Source: Cyclina sinensis (Eukaryota; Mollusca; Bivalvia; Venerida; Veneridae). Taken from it: a stretch of 64,000 nucleotides of DNA. The notes under the pieces are model-generated. The model worked only from the letters and a program-made list of their open reading frames with translations. It searched no databases and was not told where the DNA came from. Every line of letters begins with the position of its first letter. Position 1 is the first letter of the stretch. The position numbers and the translations under genes were made by a program. Shown here piece by piece: positions 1-12,904 of the stretch. Where the stretch lies: positions 22,700,872 to 22,764,871 of the forward strand of contig JAAONU010000004.1 in assembly GCA_012932295.1 (NCBI GenBank). Direction: 5' to 3'.

Positions 1-2267
1 GAAGTTCAAAATTCCTTTAAACAAATAAATATAAACAACTTTCTTAAATCCGTTAAAAAATTCACACAGTCAAGCGAAAACAATATTTTGCTTTAATAAA
101 AGGAGTCAGATTCTGATACTAATTACCTGACAATACTTGAAGAAATATTTTGCGCATGAACAAGGCCAGAAGAAATAATTTCAAGGCTAGACATAATAAT
201 AATTTCGTTCCTGTCTTTCTGGCTTATCACTGGGAAAAGGTGCTATTTTTTTAATTGACAATATATCTTGTTACAAGTATGTCTCAAATTATTCAGTACG
301 CTGCCATAATTATGCTGCTGAAATCTATTGTTGTTTTTAACCTTAGTCTTTAATCGAGCATGAGTGTGATAAAATGTAGAAAAAAAGCCTTACCCAATAG
401 ATCTAGCGCAAAAGAAAAAAGAAACATATTTGTATAACAAATTCTCATGAAACGATAACACTACGCACACAAGAGATATTTTATACTTTAACTATCATGG
501 TTCTTATGTTTATCGTTCCGTAGACCTGTGTCTGTATCATCTTTTATGTTTAATCCCACATGCCATAGAATATCTATCTTTTATTGCTTAAGAGTAAATA
601 TTTAATGCATGTTTTATGTTAACCCATATTTAATACCTTGAAAGAAGACAGAGATCTGCATAATCTTAAATAGAATGTGATTTATAAGAATTTCAAAGAA
701 AGGTTTATCTTAAAGCACATGCGCTATATAATATACAAGCAAACATTTCTATACTGTTGCGTAAAAAACAATCATTTTATTTTATATTTTTCTTTAATTC
801 TAAATTCGGAACGGTGAATCCTAAGTAAACTCAAAATGAAAGTGCTGTGTTGTTCAAATGTATGCAGTTCAAATGAAGCATATTGACGAAAAGAAAAAAA
901 ATATGTTTGTTTCTTAAGCCACACTATAAAACATATTGCCAAAGATTGCAAGGAGAAGCTCAGCTGTAACAAATTCGATCTAAGCGCAATTTATTGAATG
1001 GCTCCAATAAAGTGTAATCAAAGCTTTCCGAAGAGTTATTTCATATACTAGCAGTTTTGGACGACCGACCTCAAAGCCCACATTGAGTAATAGGTGCTTA
1101 CCTAAGCTATTCATTATTTAATTAATTAGCTAACGAGGACCGAAATAAATTCATTTATAATTACCAATATACCAATACAAAATATTTTATTACATTAAAC
1201 ATTATATACAATGCTTATAGTAATCATACAGAGTACATGTATGTGCGAAAAACATGGAAATAAACAACGTGTAGAATGGTTATTCTTTTCTTTTCTCCTT
1301 ATTTTTTGTTGTTGTTGTTTAAAAAAGAACGGAACTTACGGGGACTACTAAAAAAGACTTTGACAAATGTTGAAATTCCAGATTCTTCTAATTCAACGAC
1401 ACTTTTAATGTAAAGACAACACAAAGTCGTGTGTTAAGTTGTTCAGCTCATGTCGAGAGCTTGGTCATGAAATAAGCATTAATACAAAAGCATATCTTCA
1501 AGCATTACTCCGTGTAAAGTTATAAAAACATAAAGATTAAGGGAAAAAATCGGCCATTTTATTTGCAACGAAAATAAGAAATCAATCTATGTCGTGTTGA
1601 AGATGGAACTTTATAACTCTGTTTTGTAATTAAAAGCAATAATTTCATCATTCTTTAATTCCATCAAGAACCATCGACCAGGGATACTACGAATTCTCTT
1701 TATTACGGTTACGACAATTTAATAGAATTTAAAATTGCTTGCAACATAAACCTGTCATGTTTTTAATAGTATGGAGGATTGTATTTAAATTCAGTGTTGT
1801 TTGAAACATTTTTATTATTCTGAATCATCTGCTGATCTGCAGGTTGCATGTTACCCCTATATGACCAAAGACTGGGAATGCCAAAATAATTCAAGAGCTG
1901 TGATGTCTTAGATAGCCATCTTATTCGCACAAAATATCCTAAATAAGGAATGTAGACTATGATGAATATTCTTTCTTTTAAAAGGATCCCTGATTCAGTA
2001 TTTTTACTTGTATATTATTTCTTTCAGTTATATGGAAACTACTAAAACAAAATAGATGACTTTGACCTTGACTTTAATGCAGCAACCTAAAAATAATATT
2101 GCCACCTACTAAAACTTTACAACCACTCTGTAATGTTTAAAGTCCTTCTTTGATATTTCATTTAGTAAATAAACAGAATCCTATAGAGAAATGTACTCGG
2201 TCTAGTTTGCAATTAACATATATTCAAGTTTCAGTAGCCGTAAGTAGACCAATTTCAGACTTTATTT
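1..2267. other. AT-rich non-coding stretch, nothing recognised
   Basis: No coding region, RNA gene or repeat is recognised here. Reading frames are short and interrupted, and the longest (772-972, minus) is low-complexity AT-rich translation without a known motif. There is only a short GTT run near 1308-1320. Intergenic or intronic DNA is the simplest reading. Confidence 0.6.
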
Positions 2268-2276
2268 GACGCCCTG

Positions 2277-2521
2277 GCTCAATCGGTAGACAATCCCAGT
2301 TCAATCCTCATCCGGGCCGGCAAATAATTTGCCTCAGACAATGCCTCTATAGGTCACTTGTCCCTCACCTCTGAATCAAGTGAGGGAGTAGTCAGTCACT
2401 TGCGTAGAAATTTGTTAGTAAACTCGATAGATACCCAGGAACAGTGGTTAGGAGGACTAACCGCCGGGATATGACCTTAGCTGTTAAAACTGGCGTTAAA
2501 CCCCAATAAACCAAACCAATC
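2277..2521 (+). mobile_element. tRNA-derived SINE (molluscan V-SINE/RUDI-like)
   Basis: A tRNA-like head holds a box A-like word (TGGCTCAATCGG, 2275-2286) and a box B-like word (AGTTCAATCC, 2299-2308), the internal RNA polymerase III promoter. A roughly 200 bp body follows, ending in an A-rich tail with TGGCGTTAAACCCCAATAAA. The 9-mer GACGCCCTG sits on both sides (2268-2276 and 2522-2530), as expected of a target-site duplication made by LINE-dependent insertion. The tail resembles SINEs widespread in bivalves; naming it RUDI/V-SINE is from memory and needs a library search. SINEs encode no protein. Confidence 0.72.
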
Positions 2522-2530
2522 GACGCCCTG

Positions 2531-5500
2531 ACCTACATAATGAAATAAATTAGGCGAAAAAAATATAGCATTTAAAGAAAAAAGAATTGCAATTTGTATC
2601 TTTCTATATCTGCGTAACAAATGTTCCTGTCAAATCAAATGATGAAGGATGTGTACTCAAATGGAATGTTAAAATTGGTCATTTGTACAATCAGTTCATA
2701 TATTTAAAATGTCTTCTAGTCTAAGGTATATAGCTATGGAAACGACTTTTGTTTGCTTTAATTAAACTTTTATTGTACGCATTTTATATACCGTCTATAC
2801 GTTTGCATTTACTATTACATAAAAGATTGATCTAGACAAACGTTTTATCAAAATGATTGAAAATTGCAATAAAGTCAGGCTCACTGCGTAATAAAGATAA
2901 TTTAGCTGAACATTCATGAATCGTAAAGTTAAAAGCAAGAGTTGTCTAGAACAGTTAAAGTTTGTCGCAGACGTTTATTTTCATGAAAAAAGATAAAAAC
3001 ATAAATGTCATAACCTCAGGTGCAAGCAGACATTATTAGCCTCAGTAAATACTTTATGTATACAGTAAATTCGATATACTTATAAAATCAAAGCTATCAA
3101 TTCATGTTTTATGCAATATATTGCTAATCATTGTAGCTTGTACCGGAAAATGAATGTCTGAAGTGTTTAATAGACATTCAAAACAAGCAAATACAAAATT
3201 TGCTTCATGTGATTCTGTTCTGATTAACTGGCACATCAAGAACAATAGGGACTTGTTGATCTGTATACCATTACTCTTAACAGTCTGGCCAATGTAAGAC
3301 ACACTCGACTGAAAGCAGCATACGCAGACATCAAAAATCTGGTTCACTAAATTGCAATCTCCTTCAATGAAAGATTTAAAAAGGTTTAATTTTTATCATG
3401 CATTGTAATGAATTTTACTGTGTGAATTTGTGGAAGCTTGGGATTTCAATGAATATTTTAATTTATTTTCTTTCTTATTAGAACATGCCAACCTCTAGTT
3501 GGAATTGGTTCATAAAAAATGGGCATGGGAAAACATTTGTTCCGATAAAAGAAGATAATTAACATTTTAGCGTAAAAAATGAAAAAGTGTTTTCTTGGTA
3601 GTATTAATAATTAGCAATTCTTAGTTATCATAACAATTACTAACAATATCCCTAAAAACATAATTATTTCAAAACAAATACACGAAGGACAAAAATATCG
3701 AATTACTCAATACTTAAGATGAGAGAAAGTTTGTGACAAAATAAACCAGAGTAATTTTAAAAGAAACACCTTAACGAAAATATCAGTGTTGTCTGAATAG
3801 ATTACTCTTACAGGTACCTAGGTGGCAGACGAATTTACGATTAGCGTTCATACCTTGGTGGCGTCAAAGATAAAGAACTAGAATTTCGAATTAGCGCTGA
3901 TGAAATTACGAGAACCATCATGGTAAATCTTTTCATACGTGAGCTGAAACAAGAGTATATTAAATTAAATGGATTCCACGTAGATTCTTCAGATATATCC
4001 AACAAGGTATAAAGTCAATTATTTCAACCAAGCCGGTTGAATTAGGCTACAAAATTCCGTATTCATACTTATTTCTGCAAAATGTCTGTATGTCGCAAAG
4101 GCTGAAATGGTTACTTTTTTGACTCGATAACAAAACCGAGTTGTCAGACCAAAAAAAATGTAAAGGATAGACATTTCTAGTATAGTGTTCCATATGGTGA
4201 AAGTAAAAAACAAAAACAAAAAATCTAAATTTCAGAAGCAAAATAAAACAGTGTGAAACATGTTTCTGAATATTGTTATCAGTCTAGACGATAATAATTT
4301 TGTGATATTTTTTATTAAATCTTCTGTATAACATATTGTTACTGTGATTGAAATTTTAATGTGTTTTTATGTTTATGTGTATTATGGATTGTCTGGAAGC
4401 CTGAGAAACAGTAAGATATTCGAATTTGAATTGAATTTTAAATTTTAAAATTAAATGACAAAATTGAGTTTTTAAGGTTTCAGCTATTTCTAAATGCAAA
4501 TGAAATATTTCAGTTGTACATATTTGACTTATTTACTTATATCTATACACGTGTATATACGTAAACATAAAATTAATAATATTGCAAACCTTATATTCAG
4601 TACGTTATGTTCTGTTCTGCTATAAATGTTAGATTGTCTTTCATTAATATCCATACAATAAACGCTGATTTTTTTATTTGTATTTCCCACGCTTAATGCC
4701 GGAAGCAAATCCTGAGCAAATAATACAAGTCCAACTTTTCTGTCAGTACTGACGTCTCCTTCAGACTTGTAATCAATTACAATGTGCTTATTCATTGAAG
4801 TCAGAATGTAGTTTCTTTATCCTTAACGTAACCAACTGAAGTATGATGTAACATTTTATTTCAAAGGAAGTCATTGACTGCTATACAGTCATACATGATC
4901 AAATCGCTGGCTCTTTGTACTTAATGATTCTGAAAGAAGCACAGGTACAACACACAAGGTTTGCATAACTCTTTATCTCAATGTTGCGCTTGGCAAATCA
5001 GACTGTAAGATAAAGTAAAATATATTACACTCCCGACACAGTAATTACACCATCCGCTGTGATTTTATAACACTGTGTGCGAACGGCCATTTTGTCTTTG
5101 AATAAAGTAATAAAGTTTTTTTTCTAGACAGTTGGGTCTTCATCAATCCACATTCATTAACATCCGCCCACAGAAAGTAAAAAAAATGACGATTAAAATG
5201 CCGTTAGAGGTTTGTCTAGGAAAGTTGATTGTCAACAACAGTCATTATGTAAGTTGTTAGCTATTACTGTGTGCAATTGAGAAAAAAGATATGTCATAAG
5301 ACTGTAATTAGCATCAAAATATCCTAATTTTCAACAAATGAACAAACGTTATTTTGAACTTTTTCGTTTGAAATACGTTCATTATGACGTATTAGGATTT
5401 ATAGCATCAAATAGGCATAAAACAGCTTTAACGAAAAATTAAGTAATAACAATTTAAAAGCAGAATATTATCTAAATATCAATAAATTATAATAATACAT

Positions 5501-6369
5501 ATAATAAGATCATTTTGATTCATCTGCCAAAAAACTGACTTCCGGAAATTTTAGGACAATTAATATTTATTCGACAAAGTTAGGTTTATGGAAAACCGTC
5601 TGTAATGCCTATTAATAGAGAAGAAATAAGGAATACAAAATCTAACGAAAAAACAAATTACATTAATGTTACCGTCTGCCTTTGTTGACAAGTTAAATTT
5701 CAACTTTTAGATCGTAAAGTATTTTTATTAAAAATGAGTTGCAAACAATGTGCATATATTTCTAAACAGCGTTACGTTAAGGGTTCCTTCCTGAAGAAGT
5801 AACTTTATTCCTCATATTAATTTTCATTTTTTATTCTTTACGTCACTTGTTTGATTAAACTTTGTTATTCGCTGACTGGCTTCTGTTTGATCAAACTTAT
5901 ATTTTCTCAACGACTTTTATGAAGCGTTACATTGTATGCTGCCTACATTTACAGTTTGACAAGAAGAATTTCACTAGAAATATGTTGGTAAACACGGGTG
6001 TTCCCAAAAAACATTGTTAAGAGCAGAAAATAGCCTCTTGATTCAAGTCACCTCAAAAGAAATCCCAAGAAAGGACTTGCTATTTGCTACTGGCGGTTAG
6101 TTGTAACGAAGGAAAATGAGTCGATACCATTGAGTTTGACGCTGCACACCCGCACGGCCGCCAGCCCACGCAACGACACTATCATTGTCAACTACCACTA
6201 CGTAGAAAACCTTGTTAAAATGTATTAAGATGAGCATAAACATAAAAAACCCGAGGCGGTCACTGAAACCTTTATCTTTGAACTGCTGACCTAAAAAATG
6301 GATCATGCCAAATTTCTGTATTTAGTTTCGTATACAGAGGCTTAAGTTTTTCCCAGTTGTTAATCAGAC
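2531..6369. other. AT-rich non-coding stretch
   Basis: No gene is recognised. All frames are short. One word, TTTCCCACG followed by GCCGGAAGCAAA (about 4683-4710), recurs in similar form near 17418-17442, which suggests a weak dispersed repeat. Nothing else stands out. Confidence 0.55.
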
Positions 6370-6960
6370 AATTATTTGGCACAATTTATCACACTGAACT
6401 CGAATTTCGACCTAGTATTACCAACAGAAGTCATCTAATGATCATGACTAATAAACTTATAAATTTCTTTGACACATGACCCGAGTGTTCGCCAGTTATC
6501 GATAAGGCATTGATTTTACACAGTTGGTCAGAGTCGTTGTGACATTTGACCTAAAATAACCAATAGGAGTAATCTTCTTGTCATCCTTAAAACCCTTGTA
6601 TGAAGTTTCATGAAACTAATTTCAAGTTTTTGCCAGTTATTGGTCAGACATGAACTATACAAATGTGGCCACTTCAATTATGACCTTTGACCAAGTACCT
6701 CAAAATCAATAGTGGTCATTTAAGTCATGCCCAGTATTCTTGTCAATTTTTATTAACCTAAACTCAAGCCTTCGTCAGTTGATTGGTGTTAGCCACTGTG
6801 ACTCTGGAATTTGACCTAGTGAGCCCGAAATCAATAGCCTTCATCTGGTGATTGTGTCCAATTACCCGTTTAAGGTTCATGAACACAGGTACAAGAGTTC
6901 ACCAGTTATTGGCAGGACCCCACACGTACATACTTAGGTGAAGGGTGGACATAAATTGTT
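6370..6960. repeat. Degenerate tandem/interspersed repeat, about 130-150 bp units
   Basis: The words 'TTTGACCTA', 'GCCAGTTATTGG' and 'TTCATGAA' recur at spacings of roughly 130-150 bp with heavy divergence. Units of this style (GACCT... catgacc... caagttt) are typical of molluscan interspersed arrays. No protein is encoded. The last part of the array forms the start of the duplicated block that follows. Confidence 0.55.
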
Positions 6961-8027
6961 TTAATTGTTGCCAGTAATATGATCTAGGTGTTGCATATTA
7001 TCTTTAGTCGTTTTTATAACTATTTCATGTATGGAATGCATACTTGGAGAAAAAAATATTTTTGTTGCAAGTTTTCAAATAACATAGACGTGTTAATTTT
7101 CCTTCACCTATAAAACGAAAAAGATTTTTATCTTGAAAATAATGTGAAAATACGTCAACTTATGCTCCTGTTTCAATGAAGGTAATTGAGTTTCTGCTAT
7201 AAAATGATATAAGAAAACAAATCTTAAAGTTTGCCCTGATTTAGAGATAATGAGTGACAAATGTTTGAACTGTTCGACAGATGATTGTGTAAACGTGTAC
7301 ACATTATGTTATAATCAACTGAGTCCCTTCGTTAACTGAATATGTCGAATTACAAAAAGCAGAACAGTCTGAAACTGGATTAAGAGTTAAACATAACAGG
7401 CCTTCTTTTGATATTTTTCATCAACGATAGCTTCTACATTGCTTTCCCTATAATAACCTTAGGAGGCAAGCATCTCTGAAAATATCGACATCACCTTTAG
7501 GTAACTATAATTGTTCCATATATCTTTGCGGAAAAAACTATGATTTTCAAACGTCAACGAACAATCTGCCTATTAAGACAATAAATGGCTGAGCAAATGA
7601 TGATAAAAGACATATATCACTCTGTAATTTCGGAGTAGCTGAGCCACTGGGATAAATAAAAGACGTTTATTGCGAGTGTCTTTACACACTGGTACCAGCT
7701 GACAACAAACCATAGTGTTAAGAAATTGAAAATCTACACACTCAAAATGCTATTCAAAACCTTTAAATATTAGTTTAATCATGCAGTTTGTATTCTGTAG
7801 GATATGCATTCATTCCTTTAATATTAAATTTCCATTTTATGCCAACTATCGAAGATGAGGGGTTTTATTGTATTGCAAATGTCGGTCGGTCGGTAGACAT
7901 GCAGTGTCTGATCAATATCTAGAAAAACCTTAGATCCACTTTCTTCAAACTTGGTTTGTAGATTTGTCACGACTAGTAGATAAACCCTAAAAGTTTTTTA
8001 GTCATTAGATTAAAGGCCAAGGTCACA
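6723..8027. repeat. 1.3 kb tandem duplication, copy 1
   Basis: This 1305 bp block is followed head-to-tail by a near-identical copy at 8028-9333. By eye the copies differ at only a handful of substitutions plus two small indels (an A/C-run change near 7456 and a two-base poly-A change near 7535), so the duplication is recent. The same 64-codon frame appears in both copies (7108-7302 and 8413-8607, minus), but it has no recognisable motif and is duplicated only because the DNA is. The right breakpoint falls inside a GGTCACA repeat word. Confidence 0.93.
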
Positions 8028-9333
8028 AGTCATGCCCAGTATTCTTGTCAATTTTTATTAACCTAAACTCAAGCCTTCGTCAGTTGATTGGTGTTAGTCA
8101 CTGTGACTCTGAAATTTGACCTAGTGAGCCCGAAATCAATAGCCTTCATCTGGTGATTGTGTCCAATTACCCGTTTAAGGTTCATGAACACAGGTACAAG
8201 AGTTCACCAGTTATTGGCAGGACCCCACACGTACATACTTAGGTGAAGGGTGGACATAAATTGTTTTAATTGTTGCCAGTAATATGATCTAGGTGTTGCA
8301 TATTATCTTTAGTCGTTTTTATAACTATTTCATGTATGGAATGCATACTTGGAGAAAAAAATATTTTTGTTGCAAGTTTTCAAATAACATAGACGTGTTA
8401 ATTTTCCTTCACCTATAAAACGAAAAAGATTTTTATCTTGAAAATAATGTGAAAATACGTCAACTTATGCTCCTGTTTCAATGAAGGTAATTGAGTTTCT
8501 GCTATAAAATGATATAAGAAAACAAATCTTAAAGTTTGCCCTGATTTAGAGATAATGAGTGACAAATGTTTGAACTGTTCGACAGATGATTGTGTAAACG
8601 TGTACACATTATGTTATAATCAACTGAGTCCCTTCGTTAACTGAATATGTCGAATTACAAAAAGCAGAACAGTCTGAAACTGGATTAAGAGTTAAACATA
8701 ACAGGCCATCGTTTGATATTTTTCATCAACGATAGCTTTTACATTGCTTTCCCTATAATAACTTAGGAGGCAAGCATCTCTGAAAATATCGACATCACCT
8801 TTAGGTAACTATAATTGTTCCATATATCTTTGCGGAAAAAAAACTATGATTTTCAAACGTCAACGAACAATCTGCCTATTAAGACAATAAATGGCTGAGC
8901 AAATGATGATAAAAGACATATATCACTCTGTAATTTCGGAGTAGCTGAGCCACTGGGATAAATAAAAGACGTTTATTGCGAGTGTCTTTGCACACTGGTA
9001 CCAGCTGACAACAAACCATAGTGTTAAGAAATTGAAAATCTACACACTCAAAATGCTATTCAAAACCTTTAAATATTAGTTTAATCATGCAGTTTGTATT
9101 CTGTAGGATATGCATTCATTCCTTTAATATTAAATTTCCATTTTATGCCAACTATCGAAGATGAGGGGTTTTATTGTATTGCAAATGTCGGTCGGTCGGT
9201 AGACATGCAGTGTCTGATCAATATCTAGAAAAACCTTAGATCCACTTTCTTCAAACTTGGTTTGTAGATTTGTCACGACTAGTAGATAAACCCTAAAAGT
9301 TTTTTAGTCATTAGATTAAAGGCCAAGGTCACA
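8028..9333. repeat. 1.3 kb tandem duplication, copy 2
   Basis: Second copy of the block described for copy 1, offset 1305-1306 bp. It ends within GGCCAAGGTCACA, where copy 1 joins directly to copy 2. Beyond this point the sequence continues into the GGTCACAGTGACC array. Confidence 0.93.
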
Positions 9334-10925
9334 GTGACTGTGAAAAGCGAAACGATTTCCGATCAATAACTATAGAACACTTGGACCCTGTCTCCAAGAA
9401 ACTTTATAATAAGATTAGTCATAGCATGCAGATGGTCATTACATCAAACGGAAATGTCACGGTTACCTTGGAAAGCAAAACATTCTCCGATAAATTTCTA
9501 GAGAATCCTTGGGCCAAGGTTCCTCAAACTTGTTATGTAGGTTTGTCATGACAATAAAATGACGCTTATAAGTCAAAGGCCAAGGTCACAATGACCTTGA
9601 AATCGAATTGGTTTCCATTAAATAACTTTACAACGCATGTCCCCACAAAACTTCATAAGCAAGTGGTCATGACCAGTAGATGAATAATGCATTTTTTCAG
9701 ACTATTTAGTCTAAGGTTAATGTCACAGTGACACTGAAAAACGAAACTTTTCCGATAAATATCTACACAATGTTTTGGCTCAGCTTCCTCAAACTTAGCA
9801 GGTGGGCTCGTCATGACAATAAAATCACCTCCATTGTTACTCGGGTCATAAGGTCAAAGGACAAGGCTACAGTGACCTTGAAGAGCAAAACCTCGATAAA
9901 TTTCAAGAGAATCCTTGAGTCGGGGTTCTTCAAAATCAGTACGTTAGCTGATCATTTCCAGTAAATCACTCTTGTACATTTTCAGGTCACCGGGTCAAAA
10001 TCAAAGGTCACAGTGACCTTGAACAGCAAAAAGGTTTCGATCAATATCTAGAACTAGAACGATTGGGCCCAGGGTTATTAAAACTTCATAAACAGGTTGA
10101 ACATGGCCAGTAGATGTCCGTTTAGCTTAACGGGTTATTAAGTCAACGGCCAATGTCACAGTGACCGTGAAAAACAAAACATTTTCTGATAAATATATCT
10201 AAAAAATCCTAGCCCCCAGGTTCCCTCAATGTTGATACTATTATATGTCATGACCAGTAAATGATTCATATAGTTTTTCAGGTGATTAGGTCAAAGGTCA
10301 AGGTCACAGCGACCTTGAAAAGCAAAAGGGTTTTCGATCAATAACTTTAGAACGCTTCGGTGGGCTCAGGCTCCCCATTACTTCAAGGGCCGGTTGGTCA
10401 TGCCTGTTTGATCCCCATTTTGCTTTCCGAGTCATTAGGTCAAAGGCCGATGTCACAGCGACCTTGAAATGCAAATCCTTTTCCGATAAAGAGAGAATTA
10501 TTGGGCCCAGGTTCCTCAAAGTTGGTATATAGTTTTTTCATGACCATTAGACAACCCCTATATTTTAGGCCACTAAGTCAAAGGCTATGTCACAGTGACC
10601 TTGAAAAGCAAAACGGTTTCTGATCAATAATTAGAGAGCGCTTAAGCCTAGGGTCCTTAAACATTCAATGCAGGTTGATGATGACCAGTAAATGTATAAT
10701 GTTGGTTTTATGGTAACTTGGTCAAAGTTCAAGGTCAGAGTGACCATTAACAGAAAAATGGTTGCCATTCACTAACTTTGGCTTCTTAAACTTGTTATGC
10801 AGGTTGGTCTGTTCAGGAGATGACCCCTACTTTGAGTTTACTAGGTTAAAGGTCAAGGTCACGGTGGCGGCCATAAAGCATAAAGAAGAAAACTAGAGAA
10901 CCCTTTGGTCTTGCTGCCTCAAAAC
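9320..10925 (+). repeat. Tandem array of about 12 units (125-150 bp) carrying GGTCACAGTGACC
   Basis: The word (A)GGTCACAGTGACC or a near variant recurs at about 9329, 9459, 9583, 9721, 9860, 10006, 10156, 10303, 10448, 10590, 10733 and 10859. Each is followed by 'TTGAAAAGCAAAACG.TTTCCGATCAATAA' and then by 'CTCAAACTT...GGTTGGTCATGACCAGTAGATGA'. Units are strongly diverged. The likely 5' beginning is the GTCGGTCGGTCGGTAGAC motif at about 9188 (also at 7882 in duplication copy 1). No transposase or reverse transcriptase frame exists. It looks like a molluscan non-autonomous interspersed repeat with internal tandem structure. Confidence 0.8.
10005..10019. promoter_or_regulatory. Perfect estrogen-response-element-like palindrome in repeat unit
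   Basis: AGGTCACAGTGACCT matches the consensus AGGTCAnnnTGACCT exactly. Whether any nuclear receptor binds it here is unknown; the site belongs to a repeat array, so the match may only reflect repeat sequence. Confidence 0.35.
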
Positions 10926-12897
10926 TTCCTACCTACCCACCGTCCCGCCCATTTAAATAATATACAGTTCCTCTCACTCATCTTCTTGCCATGGCCAATA
11001 GCTTTTGATATCAGAAGCCCCTGGCATCCTCCCCTTAATGTACTGAAATAAGTCCCTGCACTTCTTCTACCTTCCTGTACTTCCATGGCTGCATCTAGCG
11101 ATATGGCACTGGGTTGACGGGGGATGTATGTTTTACAGACATCTTTAGTTTAAAAACGTATCTATTTCCGCATTCATTGCAAGCTGATTTAAATTAAAGA
11201 GGACACATATTTCTAGACATTTTGCAGCTGTTCTAAGCACATCATTCATTTTTGTTTTGAAGATATCTTTAAAGATGAATAACCTCTTTCTTAGTTCAAG
11301 TTATATTTTAATAATACATGCGTTTTTCTTTTCTAAATAATTAATTAACATCTTTTGTCCTTACCGTCTGCCTTAATACATATGGTAGTCAATGGAAGTC
11401 AAGCTCAATTAAGTTCATTCTATCTTTACTGATATACTTGATGTTCTTAATGTGTCTAAGATTAGTATGTATGACGGTTTTACGGCCTTTATCTTTTTTC
11501 ACAAAAGGCACGATATGTCTTTTATAAAAACAACAAAACAGTCCTTCATTTTTCAAAATTAGTATACTTTGAGTTGTTTTAAAAGTTGAAAATCAAACAT
11601 TCTTCTTTATAGAAATAACAATACATAAATTATTGTAAATAATGCCAAATTATTACTTTTACAAAAGCAGTTTAAGAAAAAGCGAAACAAACAGTTTGAT
11701 TTTCACAAAATTATTTTGGAATTTAACACCGTTTAATCAGCAATTGAATTTGCATACTGAATTCATTTTTAAATCTAAACAATGCGGTGCACAAACTGCA
11801 TTTGTTGGTGTCTGAAAACAAATTATAATATTCCCTAAGATTTTACTTTAAAATGTTTTGTGTTCTGGTTAAATTTGTTACAACAGCAATAAAGTACGTT
11901 TTAATCATATCAACTGCACGTTTACGTTTCTAAAACAATATAACGTCTCAAAATGTGCAAAAAGGAAGGTTTCTAGTAGGGGATAAAAGGATCATTTGGA
12001 AAATTGTTGCAAATTAATTGAGTTTTTTCTTGTTATTTCTCTTCGTAGTTAACGTCTTATTTGGTTCTTATTCCTTTGTTTGTACTCCTGCTGAACCGAA
12101 ATATCAATACTTTTTTTTAAAGCTCATTCTGTGCAAGCAATATTTTTCTAAACAGCATGTTATTCACTGGAATCAACGCAAAGCTAACAATGAAATAGGG
12201 TTTATTAGTTAATCGAAAAGGGATGTCCCATCAGTTCTACTAAATAATGTTTTAAAGTCCCAGTATCACATTGATTTTGCTCAGATAAAGACAAATAAAT
12301 ATAGTGATAGGACGATGATCGAACCATGTTCAATTCACTCTAAAACAATGTTGACATTTTACTTTTTGTTTTTCGTATTCAAGTCATTTCTCCATGAAAA
12401 AGCCTTCCTTATTTTTCTTTTTTTTAATTTCAAAACCACAGTGACTGGAAAGTAATTCACTATATTTCTAACATGTTCATTGATTTAAAAAGCAAAGTTG
12501 GGACTGATTTTAGTACAAATAAAGATTTTTGGTAGATATCTTCCTTTGTAGAATAATAGCTACTTGTAATTGTGATCCTGAGGCTTAAACTAGAATTGAT
12601 AAAAACACAAGGACACACGCAGATGTACCTCCTCTCTATTCCCCTTATTAGAAACAATATGTTATCAAATTGCCTGTAACCACATGAACAAAGAAAAACT
12701 CACAAAAACGGAATTTTCACCCTACAATTCTCATTTGAGAATATAAACTTGTAAGAAGTCGACAGTGCTCAGTTCTCTGTTTATCCACTCCTTATTTGTG
12801 GCCAGAAGCCAATCTTTAAGCAAATATTGTAAAGTGTTCAACTTGTATCATAGTATTAACATCTCTGTTAGGTAGCAATCAATATCATATCTTTCTT
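10926..12897. other. AT-rich non-coding stretch
   Basis: Only short unrelated frames are present. A slightly more GC-rich tail (about 10930-11120) may be the end of the preceding repeat. Nothing else is recognised. Confidence 0.55.
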
Positions 12898-12904
12898 AAT
12901 TCTT

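Noticed and set aside
7108..8607. Two identical 64-codon frames as a duplicated gene
   Set aside because: Identity comes from the 1.3 kb DNA duplication; the peptide has no features of a gene.
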